IMG/VR virus record: IMGVR_UViG_3300031673_000370
Span: 1-28,078 of that record
Length of the DNA: 28,078 nucleotides
Direction: 5' to 3' (one strand)
Origin: a virus
A program made the position numbers and the translations under genes. The notes beneath the pieces are model-generated. The model was not told where the DNA came from. It did no database searches and saw nothing but the letters and a program-made list of their open reading frames with translations. The first letter of the stretch is position 1. The number at the start of each line of letters is the position of its first letter. Below are positions 21,803 through 28,078 of the stretch, in pieces.

Positions 21803-22741
21803 TTACGCAACAGCTACGGCGTCGCTGATAGACCACAGCCTTGCAGCGGCCCTCGGGTGCTCGATGCAGATTCCGTTGTACCATTCGACGCGGGTCAGTT
21901 CGGTCACTGTGGCCGTCTGCTCGCCAACCATGCGAACGTCAATACTTCCGTTCTGAAGTCCCTCAATCATCCCATCGCCGACCGATATGCAATAGATCGA
22001 AGTGGCGGTGGCTGCGGCTCCAACATTGTTGGATACTTCAAGGAAGTTCAGAATATCGGCGCCGGTATGATCTCTGTCTGCGATAATAATCGGAAGCTCA
22101 TCGTACAACATGACCGCTTTGCCAAATTCATCTTTGGTCCAGGTAATATTCCCGCCTACAGCCGCCGTGCGCGCTGCAACACTAAGACGCCTGCGCATTT
22201 TCTTGTTCATAATCAAATGCGTGGGATTATCGACCGAGTCAATCAATGTATCCAGGTTCAACAGCGATAAAGGATCGCCGCCATTTGTAGTGCCGTTGGC
22301 AGTCAACTGAGCGCCCGTCAATCTGACCTGCAAGCCGTCAAGAGAAGCCGGCGTTGTGACCGAGCTGCCCTTAATGAAAGCCAACGTCCATGCGTGGGCA
22401 AGCGCCTTGATCTTCATAATCTGGTGGCGTTCGCGGACTCCCTCGCCGCCCGTCTTGATTATGAACGGATCAATCGACAGATCGCCACCGGCAATTACAA
22501 GCGGCTCCACCTGGGGATTGATAATCCCGGTGCTGGCGGTATATCCCGCATTGACTCCGCGAAATCCGATGCCGGGCAATGTTTGCTCTTGGTTATATGC
22601 ATAGGCGTTGCCGGCGATGTCCCTGAACGGCAACACCCTCAAGATGTCTGAGGACATGGCATACGTCTCAACAACCGCCGAACGCAGCACCTCTCCTCGA
22701 TTGACCATAAGCTTTGAAGCTTCAATAAGTGTCAAACTCAT
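21803..22741 (-). CDS. Major capsid protein, HK97 fold, 312 aa
   Basis: The shell subunit. Residues 1-100 show the recognisable start of a capsid class with no long scaffold domain of its own (SLTLIEASKLMVNRGEVLRS, ILRVLPFRDIAGNAYAYNQE, LPGIGFRGVNAGYTASTG). The rest carries the P-domain and A-domain pattern (IKALAHAWTLAFIKGSS, LMNKKMRRRLS-like stretch THLIMNKKMRRRLSVAAR, YDELPIIIADRD, IYCISVGDGMIEGLQNGSID, TRVEWYNGICIEHPRAAARL). It follows the scaffold gene. SD AAAGGTAA precedes the ATG at 22741. No cleavage site or fused protease is seen, so maturation may be without cleavage. Confidence 0.92.
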   Translation of the reverse strand: MSLTLIEASKLMVNRGEVLRSAVVETYAMSSDILRVLPFRDIAGNAYAYNQEQTLPGIGFRGVNAGYTASTGIINPQVEPLVIAGGDLSIDPFIIKTGGEGVRERHQIMKIKALAHAWTLAFIKGSSVTTPASLDGLQVRLTGAQLTANGTTNGGDPLSLLNLDTLIDSVDNPTHLIMNKKMRRRLSVAARTAAVGGNITWTKDEFGKAVMLYDELPIIIADRDHTGADILNFLEVSNNVGAAATATSIYCISVGDGMIEGLQNGSIDVRMVGEQTATVTELTRVEWYNGICIEHPRAAARLWSISDAVAVA

Positions 22742-22764
22742 AACAGTTACCTTTCAAAATTCTT

Positions 22765-23550
22765 TTACTTTGTAATTCCCAACTCATGTGCTTTTTTAAG
22801 CCTTTCGGCGGGCGGCAGCTTTCCGAGTTCTTCGTTAGTGATCTTGCCGGTTTTCGTTGTACTCGATTGGACAGCGCCGCTTCCCGAGGCGCCTGTACCA
22901 TCGAACAAAGGAGCATAGGCATCGTTGCTTTTCATTTCGACAACGAGTTCTGATATTGACATTGGTGAAGTAGAGCCTGAAGCCGGACTGATTCTCGGAT
23001 TTCCATCGTTGCCTATAACCTCAACGATGAAATCGCCGCTGTCGGTTTTTCTCATTCGGGTCAATTCACGAATTGGATACAGCAATACGCTTGCCGATTT
23101 GGGGCTGCCTCCATGTTCCGCTATTGCCTTGATGGCATCGGAATCAATCATCTTTTTTTGGAGCTGTTTCGTGAGCATGGAAACTTCATCTTCCTTCTTT
23201 GTGAGTTCCCCGCGATGCTTGTCCTCGATCTGTTGCTTCAAGACCGCTATCTGCTCTTTGACCTTGTCCTCGGGCTTCCAGTTCGCCATTTCCTCGACCT
23301 TACTGAGCGCATCCCGCGCTTTGTCCACATCCAGACCCTCGAATGATTTGAGCTTATTTTCCGCCGCCTCCCGCGTGGTACGCTCTGAGCTTAATGCCGA
23401 CTTGAGACCCTTGACGTCCTCCAATGCAAAACCTTCCACCGCCGTCACATCGAGCAGAAACGTCCCGTCACTCTGCTTTTTGTACTCCTTCTTGAGATCG
23501 TCCGACAAACCTGTGAAAACCTCTTCTTTGATAATCGCTGCCAGTGCCAT
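22765..23550 (-). CDS. Capsid scaffold protein, 261 aa
   Basis: Directly upstream of the major capsid gene, with the usual charged helical composition. Residues about 60-135 are a coiled coil (EVKGLKSALSSERTTREAAE, KVKEQIAVLKQQIEDKHRGE, KKEDEVSMLTKQLQKKMIDS). A beta/loop part with TSPMSISELVVEMKSNDAYA and a basic C-terminus (LGKLPPAERLKKAHELGITK) end it, typical of scaffolds that bind the capsid subunit by their C-terminal helix. SD GAAGGAG precedes the ATG at 23550. It is first after the structured gap and terminator, so capsid production may be set independently. Confidence 0.85.
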   Translation of the reverse strand: MALAAIIKEEVFTGLSDDLKKEYKKQSDGTFLLDVTAVEGFALEDVKGLKSALSSERTTREAAENKLKSFEGLDVDKARDALSKVEEMANWKPEDKVKEQIAVLKQQIEDKHRGELTKKEDEVSMLTKQLQKKMIDSDAIKAIAEHGGSPKSASVLLYPIRELTRMRKTDSGDFIVEVIGNDGNPRISPASGSTSPMSISELVVEMKSNDAYAPLFDGTGASGSGAVQSSTTKTGKITNEELGKLPPAERLKKAHELGITK

Positions 23551-23781
23551 AATTGTTACTCCTTCGGCTTCCCGCCTTTAAGCAGCCTTCCCGGCCGCCG
23601 GGCATCCCGCCCTGACTTTTCGTATTCGCTGCGGGCTACACACCCGCTTGATTAGCTTCGTGCGGGCAATAAAAAAACGGCAAGCAAAGAGAGTAAGGCT
23701 CCTTACTTGCCGTCGTTATATTCTTGCGTCTCACTGCGACTGGCCGGTCACAGCGAAAGCCCGCACATTTTATTCAATTGT
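23551..23781 (-). promoter_or_regulatory. Structured gap before scaffold/capsid genes
   Basis: A 231-bp stretch without a gene, between the minor head stop and the scaffold ATG. It holds an intrinsic terminator (23671-23713). GTGCGGGC (23766-23759 on the minus strand) can pair exactly with GCCCGCAC (23667-23660), bracketing that terminator. CAAGCGGGTG (23650-23641) can pair with either GCCCGCAC or GCCCGC at 23636-23631, so arms compete. CCCGG-CGG-CCGGG forms another hairpin before the SD. I see no convincing promoter. Confidence 0.5.
23671..23713 (-). terminator. Intrinsic terminator before scaffold gene
   Basis: On the minus strand ACGGCAAG (23713-23706) and CTTGCCGT (23684-23677) form an eight-bp stem, with an inner TAAGG/CCTTA hairpin in the loop. 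A run of six or seven T follows. This would stop or reduce transcripts coming from the terminase-portal-minor head block. Confidence 0.75.
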
Positions 23782-24855
23782 CTAAACTGCTAACTTTTCA
23801 AGTTCCTTTAACGTCAACGGCTTATTCCTTCGGTCGATGAAGTCGTTTAGCTTTAATTGGCCGGACCTGAACATTTTCGCACGCCCAACTCCAAGCGCTT
23901 CGTTCTGCACGTCTGCTGTCTGTTTTTTCAGCCAGGCTGGATAAGTCTGCGTTGCCGGTACCTGACCGTTCATCGAAGCCCTCGTGCCAGCAGGCAGTTC
24001 TTTCGCATCAATGCCAAGCTCCTTCCAGGACTTCAACACCGGGGCGGTAGTGCATCTGCAACTGTAATGAAACGGGGGCCTCCGGCCCTCATCGACCTGG
24101 TAAACCTTGCCATCAAGATTCATGCACTCAAGGCAAGTCCTCGTATCGAGCGTAGCAAGGATCTCAACGCCCTTAACGACGTCCGTATTGGCGGCATAAA
24201 CCTCATCCCTTGCCGCGTGAGAAACGTTGCTTGTGGCCGTCCTGACAACGGAATTAAGATTGTGCCTGCTGGTATTCAGTATGCCGTCCGTGTATTGAGC
24301 TGCCCGCGTCCCCTTGATCCTCCGGACGATATCAGCAATACCCTGACCTTCAATCATGCCGTTTTGAATTGTCCTGTTTACATTGAAAGCCGTATCCCTT
24401 GCCAGCTTGCCGAACCACTCCTTAACCAAAGCCCCCTCCATCGGCTGCTGAGTCACAAGCGCTTTGAGCATATTGGCGTTCGGAGAAACAAAATCATAAG
24501 CGATCGGCATAAAATTCTGCATTGTCTTTATCAGCCAGGACGATTCCACCTTGGCGAAATCCCTTAGCTGACCATACATCTTGCTCTCCATCACAAGATA
24601 TTCCGCCCTCACCAGATCGCCGTTGTCTTTGAAAAGCGACTGGAGTTTCTTGCTGCTCATTGTCACCGTTCGCAGGCTCTTTTCGATCTTTGCCAAAAGC
24701 TCAGGCTCAAGCGTTTTGTTGAATTCGGCAAGAATATCGTTTGCAACCTGCGTCTTGTACCGCTCCAGATACAGGGCGTGACGGATTGCCCTGTCTGCGA
24801 TTAGCTCGTTGACGGTTGTTGGCAGATCGGGAAGTTTCGGCAGATTCTTAGGCAT
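23782..24855 (-). CDS. Minor head protein, Mu F / SPP1 gp7 type, 357 aa
   Basis: A protein that enters the head and helps packaging or ejection in related phages. The Mu F-type domain is about residues 165-275: GMIEGQGIADIVRRIKG, ARDEVYAANTDVVKGVEILA, LDTRTCLECMNLDGKVYQV and PPFHYSCRCTTAPV. The cysteines at about 241, 244, 266 and 268 with His263 form a likely zinc-binding cluster, typical of the family. Residues 1-160 are helical and probably contact the portal. No toxin domain is fused, unlike polymorphic MuF toxins; the C-terminus (KMFRSGQLKLNDFIDRRNKP) is short. It starts directly after the TAA of the zinc-ribbon gene. Confidence 0.88.
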   Translation of the reverse strand: MPKNLPKLPDLPTTVNELIADRAIRHALYLERYKTQVANDILAEFNKTLEPELLAKIEKSLRTVTMSSKKLQSLFKDNGDLVRAEYLVMESKMYGQLRDFAKVESSWLIKTMQNFMPIAYDFVSPNANMLKALVTQQPMEGALVKEWFGKLARDTAFNVNRTIQNGMIEGQGIADIVRRIKGTRAAQYTDGILNTSRHNLNSVVRTATSNVSHAARDEVYAANTDVVKGVEILATLDTRTCLECMNLDGKVYQVDEGRRPPFHYSCRCTTAPVLKSWKELGIDAKELPAGTRASMNGQVPATQTYPAWLKKQTADVQNEALGVGRAKMFRSGQLKLNDFIDRRNKPLTLKELEKLAV

Positions 24856-25140
24856 TTATTCTTCCCACCATTCCTTTGCATCAGCTTCCTGGGCGGTCAT
24901 ATTGCCGCAATTGCCACATTCGAGATTATCAAGATCGTCGGTCACGGCCGGCACAATGGCTGTTTGTTCGTGACTGCAAATACGACACTGTAAATCAATA
25001 ACAATCCATTCCTCACTTATCCCCAAATCTCTCAATTCTTGTGTGACCACATTCAAGTCATCAACCATCTCATCCGACAAAGGGCTGTCAACATCTTTGT
25101 ATGCCTCGATAACTTCATTCTTGTTCTTGAAAAGAATCAT
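24856..25140 (-). CDS. Zinc-ribbon protein, 94 aa
   Basis: A small acidic protein with two Cys pairs, C52-x2-C55 (QCRICSHEQ) and C75-x2-C78 (ECGNCGNM), the layout of a zinc ribbon. Residues 1-48 are helical and acidic. The C-terminus AQEADAKEWWEE is acidic and aromatic. The start overlaps the portal stop (TAATG), and the stop abuts the minor head ATG, so it is coupled in the head operon. Phage genomes often have such a protein between portal and minor head, with no function known to me. It may bind the minor head protein's zinc cluster partner or nucleic acid, but there is no evidence. Confidence 0.7.
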   Translation of the reverse strand: MILFKNKNEVIEAYKDVDSPLSDEMVDDLNVVTQELRDLGISEEWIVIDLQCRICSHEQTAIVPAVTDDLDNLECGNCGNMTAQEADAKEWWEE

Positions 25141-26555
25141 TATTCTGCTCCTAACCCAATCATCCCCAAAGCCGGCCCTTCCGCCTCGATAGCGGCAATT
25201 TCCTCGTCTATATCCAGCGTCTCGGAAAGCAGGGCACGTCTCTTGACTTCTCTCAGGAACGTCTGTCTTGAAAGCTCGCGGGCTTGTCGCATTTTAATCA
25301 GCTCTGGTACATCCTTCATCGCCCTTACCCAGATATCGAAGGTATTGAAAATATCGACCTTGAAATCTTCCGGCAGCTTGGCACCGATCCATTCGGCGGC
25401 TGTCTCGTAAGCCTGCCTCAGTAATCTCTCAAGAGACATTACCCACGCCTGGATATCGCAGTTGGCCCTGGACTCGTCTATCGACTGGCCCGTTGCCGTC
25501 TGGCTCGCTATCCTTCGCAGGAACGGCTGCAAGCCGAGAATCATCATCCTGTCCTCAAGCTTGTCTATGTCCTTTGCGCCCGCGTCAATAGCGGTACCGG
25601 AATGCTCCAGAAATTTTACATCGCCCTCGGGATTTGAAGTTGAGATTATTTGATTCGGACCTAATGCAATCTTATCAGTCTCTTCCGTACTGAAGCCCTT
25701 TGCGAATAGTGTTATCGTCCGTGCCATGTGAAGGATGTTTCTCTGGTCGCTGTCGCTGCGGAAATGTGCCAGGTTCGTCTCGGCCAGCTCCCTCAGCGGC
25801 GGATCGGCAGTCAAAAAACCCGTCTGATTAGCGTATCCGGTCACAAGCGGAACCTTGCCGAGACTGTTGGGGCCTTCAGTTAAGAGTGCATATTCGTCCT
25901 TTTCTCCTTCGACATATAGACGCCAATTATCGCGCTCGTAAACCCTGATATATTTGACCTGCTTTTCGCCCCATTCACCAACTGGCTCGGTCTGTGTTTC
26001 CGCAATCCTGATTTGTGTCAATACGTTATTGCCGCTTGCATCTTTCTCCATGCGCCATCCTATAAGCTGCTCGGGCTTAATGTTTATAAACCTTGGCATT
26101 ATCCTTGCGGACCTTTCCTGTGCTCGATTCGGCGTAGTCCCGTCCTCGGCAACCGTACTCGGATAATCCACGAGAATATGACCGATTCCGCGATTGACGA
26201 ACTGAAAGAATATATCCTTTGCCAGTTGAGCAAGAGAATTGCCCTGGCCGTCAACATCGTTCTCTATTTCATCCAGCGGCACAGGCAGATCTCCGTATAG
26301 CTTCACCGGCTTGCTGAAAGGCTTGCCGCAAATACTCTTGACCGTATCGCCGTAAGCACTGAACAGGATCGAGTTGGTAACCCGCGAGTTGTAATGTTTC
26401 TGTTCTTCCTTGTCGAACTTCGGCAGGTAGTTAGTCGATCCCGCCTGCATAGCGGCAGTGCCGGCAATCAGATCGTCAATCAAAGTCCACTCCGAAGCCA
26501 TCGCGTTATAAGCACTGCACGGGGTATTTGCCTTCGCTTCATTCGTCTTAGCCAT
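25140..26555 (-). CDS. Portal protein, DUF4055 type, 471 aa
   Basis: The ring at the packaging vertex. The N-terminal part (WTLIDDLIAGTAAMQAGSTN, YLPKFDKEEQKHYNSRV, FSAYGDTVKSICGKPFSKPV, FVNRGIGHILVDYPS) matches the DUF4055 portal family. The middle carries the LIGWRMEKDASGNNVLTQIR strand and LRELAETNLAHFRSDSDQRN, the C-terminal stem EEIAAIEAEGPALGMIGLG. The frame opens earlier with GTG at 26570, overlapping the previous stop. I prefer ATG at 26555 because a GAGAA SD lies eight bases before it; the longer start adds MRNII. It overlaps the zinc-ribbon gene by TAATG. Confidence 0.9.
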   Translation of the reverse strand: MAKTNEAKANTPCSAYNAMASEWTLIDDLIAGTAAMQAGSTNYLPKFDKEEQKHYNSRVTNSILFSAYGDTVKSICGKPFSKPVKLYGDLPVPLDEIENDVDGQGNSLAQLAKDIFFQFVNRGIGHILVDYPSTVAEDGTTPNRAQERSARIMPRFINIKPEQLIGWRMEKDASGNNVLTQIRIAETQTEPVGEWGEKQVKYIRVYERDNWRLYVEGEKDEYALLTEGPNSLGKVPLVTGYANQTGFLTADPPLRELAETNLAHFRSDSDQRNILHMARTITLFAKGFSTEETDKIALGPNQIISTSNPEGDVKFLEHSGTAIDAGAKDIDKLEDRMMILGLQPFLRRIASQTATGQSIDESRANCDIQAWVMSLERLLRQAYETAAEWIGAKLPEDFKVDIFNTFDIWVRAMKDVPELIKMRQARELSRQTFLREVKRRALLSETLDIDEEIAAIEAEGPALGMIGLGAE

Positions 26556-26566
26556 AATAATATTTC

Positions 26567-26761
26567 TCACACCAAAAGTTTCTCTGCATCTATTTTGCTT
26601 CTAACTTCGGCAATCACGCCTTCTTTTAACAAATCCAGCAGCTTGCCGTCCTGCCTCCGGGCCAGTTGTGACTCAAGGTCTGCTTTGATGTTTTGAGTCA
26701 ATAGCCTGCTGCCGATTTGTAATTGCAAATCCCTTGCCCTGTTTTTCTTTGCCTGTCCCAT
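26567..26761 (-). CDS. Small basic helical protein, 64 aa
   Basis: Composition is Arg/Lys and Gln rich, almost all helical: MGQAKKNRARDLQLQIGSRL, then LARRQDGKLLDLLKEGVIAE. No domain is recognised. It lies between the membrane-anchored protein and the portal, and ends with a TGA that overlaps the alternative portal start. The coding density and its place in the tight array support it as real. A weak GGGAGG lies 14 bases upstream of the ATG. It may be a small packaging or portal accessory protein, which is inference. Confidence 0.55.
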   Translation of the reverse strand: MGQAKKNRARDLQLQIGSRLLTQNIKADLESQLARRQDGKLLDLLKEGVIAEVRSKIDAEKLLV

Positions 26762-26763
26762 AT

Positions 26764-27054
26764 TTAGTTTTTAACCTCCCTGAGAATTTCGCGCTGCATC
26801 GTAATCATCTGCTGTTGTGCAACATCAATTCGGTCTATCTTCTCATCAAGTCTTTCAATGTCCTTGCCGATGCTCGTTACCGCTATGGTGTTTGAGTCAA
26901 TTTTCGGCACGGACTTTGATATTGTCTCTGTATTCATTTCGACGCTTTTGCAGATCCCCGCCGCGTTCCATATCCAAACCAATGAGGCAAGAAGCAAAGC
27001 CACCAATGTGCCTATAGTAACTTTCAAAAAAGTCCCGTTCTTTGTTTTGTCCAT
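26764..27054 (-). CDS. Membrane-anchored coiled-coil protein, 96 aa
   Basis: After a short basic start (MDKTKNGTFLKV) there is one membrane segment, about residues 10-29 (TIGTLVALLLASLVWIW), then a region of heptad-like helix (SIGKDIERLDEKIDRIDVAQ, QMITMQREILREVKN). This looks like small lysis or superinfection-type membrane proteins of the XhlA kind, though the location between terminase and portal is not the usual one for lysis genes. I chose ATG at 27054 because GGAAGGGA lies eight bases upstream; a TTG at 27078 would extend it by eight residues and overlap the terminase stop. Function is not known. Confidence 0.6.
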   Translation of the reverse strand: MDKTKNGTFLKVTIGTLVALLLASLVWIWNAAGICKSVEMNTETISKSVPKIDSNTIAVTSIGKDIERLDEKIDRIDVAQQQMITMQREILREVKN

Positions 27055-27074
27055 TTTATTTTTCCCTTCCGATT

Positions 27075-28078
27075 TCAACTCGCTTGTCTAACGCTAAGGC
27101 TGTAAGTTTTTGCCAAACATCTATATCTGACATCATCTGCAATATGGTCCTCGGCCTCAGTATCGACATCATCGGCCTTGTGTTTGTCTCTCGGAAGAAC
27201 AGGGAATGTGCGTATGAACTGCCGGCACGTATCGAGTGCGTAAATCCCCGGACCTTCCCTGCTGATGGAGTTTTTCAAACGCTCCCTGAGAATCTCCCAG
27301 CCATTGATACGGCTACCGGGCGACTTGTTTGCCCGTGTCCATCTGATACCCATTCTTTCCATATCACTTGCGATACAATTACCGTTCTCTATTGTGTATA
27401 TCGAAGAATCGGCTGGGCCGGGATTGATTGCCCTGCCGAGCTCCTTCTGATAATTAAGGACCTTGCGTGCAACTTCAACCGCAAGCTCCCTGGTCCCTTG
27501 GTTAGGCTTTCCCGTCCATCCGTACAATTCCGCAAACCGAAACAAATCGCCTCGCTGCGTAGCTCTAAGGGATCCGTCCGGCAACTTGACATCGCAGCCG
27601 TCGGACTCCGCCCAAAACCCGACCGAGTAAGGCTTACTGCTGCCCCAGTCGAAAGACCTGTCAAGCTTCCACGTCGCCGGTATCTCGAAGGGCGCAACAA
27701 TATGAACCTTACTGTCCCAAACATCGTCGAACATTCCGCCCGCGACGATGTCCCAGTCACCTTCGAGCCAGGCGGCACGCCTTGCCCCCGTCTGGGATCT
27801 CAGCATGTTCACGTAAGCCGGATCGTTTTGCAGGACAATCAAATTCTCCCATATTGTGCCGTGTATCGTAACCCTTTCCATGCCATCTTCGTCCGGTATG
27901 ACAATCCCTCTCGGTGCCGGATCGATAAACCTGCCCTTTACCCAGTTGTGACCGACTCCGTAAGGGTTGGCCGTGCATCGATAGTGACGTGGAACGTTGG
28001 GGTCGCTTGACCTGCAGACGGTTTTCATGGTAATATAAAGTTCATCGTTCGGCCACAAAGTCAATTCATCCCATCCGA
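27075..28078 (-). CDS. terL: Terminase large subunit, C-terminal part (cut by window edge)
   Basis: The motor and nuclease for DNA packaging. Reading from the right edge the frame is open with GWDELTLWP, which includes the Asp-Glu of Walker B, so the N-terminal ATPase half lies outside. Then come NPYGVGHNWVKGRFIDP (the coupling region) and QTGARRAAWLEGDWDIVAGG. The RNase H-like nuclease has its first acidic site in LDRSFDWGSSKPYS, a second likely site at GPADSSIY, and a third near the end (HKADDVDTEAEDHIADD). It ends at TGA 27075. No start is assigned because the edge cuts it; a TTG at 28064 is not a real start. The terminase leads the head operon, as in most phages. Confidence 0.9.
   Translation of the reverse strand, partial: GWDELTLWPNDELYITMKTVCRSSDPNVPRHYRCTANPYGVGHNWVKGRFIDPAPRGIVIPDEDGMERVTIHGTIWENLIVLQNDPAYVNMLRSQTGARRAAWLEGDWDIVAGGMFDDVWDSKVHIVAPFEIPATWKLDRSFDWGSSKPYSVGFWAESDGCDVKLPDGSLRATQRGDLFRFAELYGWTGKPNQGTRELAVEVARKVLNYQKELGRAINPGPADSSIYTIENGNCIASDMERMGIRWTRANKSPGSRINGWEILRERLKNSISREGPGIYALDTCRQFIRTFPVLPRDKHKADDVDTEAEDHIADDVRYRCLAKTYSLSVRQAS

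Noticed and set aside
27042-28010. A 322-residue open frame on the plus strand opposite the terminase gene
   Set aside because: It is the antisense of a clear terminase frame; composition and lack of any motif or SD mark it as a shadow.
1-28078. tRNA, rRNA, insertion sequence, integrase or attachment site
   Set aside because: I looked for cloverleaf-like segments, transposase frames and inverted ends on both strands by eye and saw none that I could support.

Overview
This window is the late structural region of a tailed double-stranded DNA phage (Caudoviricetes) with a long, probably non-contractile tail. It could equally be a prophage, since no integration, replication, lysis or host gene lies inside. 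All genes I support are on the minus strand, so the gene order is read from the right edge to the left. Genes are packed with TAATG or ATGA overlaps and good Shine-Dalgarno (SD) sites, so the host translates in bacterial fashion. Base composition is about half GC, and nothing in the window fixes the host.

In transcription order: (1) 28078-23782 holds the C-terminal half of the large terminase, a small membrane-anchored coiled-coil protein, a 64-residue protein, a DUF4055-type portal, a zinc-ribbon protein and a Mu F-type minor head protein. (2) A structured 231-bp gap with an intrinsic terminator precedes scaffold, HK97-fold major capsid protein and a small Bbp16-like cement protein (23550-21297), closed by a second terminator. 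(3) 21208-12354 holds a second, enlarged cement paralogue, a Pro-Glu linker protein, a head-tail connector, a beta-helix protein, two micro-genes, a 1340-residue fibre-like protein with about 48 repeats of 20 residues, a possible ADP-ribosyltransferase-like protein and a 58-residue protein. A third, very strong terminator ends this block. (4) 12190-1 holds two small virion proteins, neck and tail completion proteins, the tail tube, a lambda G/GT-like pair of tail chaperones joined by a -1 frameshift, the tape measure, two virion proteins, a tail-tip protein and a Phage_BR0599-type hub protein cut by the left edge.

The most notable signals are four. A two-domain cassette of about 250 residues is inserted both in the tail tube protein and in the enlarged cement protein, with 182 bp identical between the copies. 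The large fibre-like protein has a nine-unit higher-order repeat of 534 bp. A lambda-like slippery site is followed by a stem-loop. Three intrinsic terminators cut an otherwise continuous late operon into blocks, two of them with alternative pairing arms around them. Family names come from recognising sequence patterns; no search was run.
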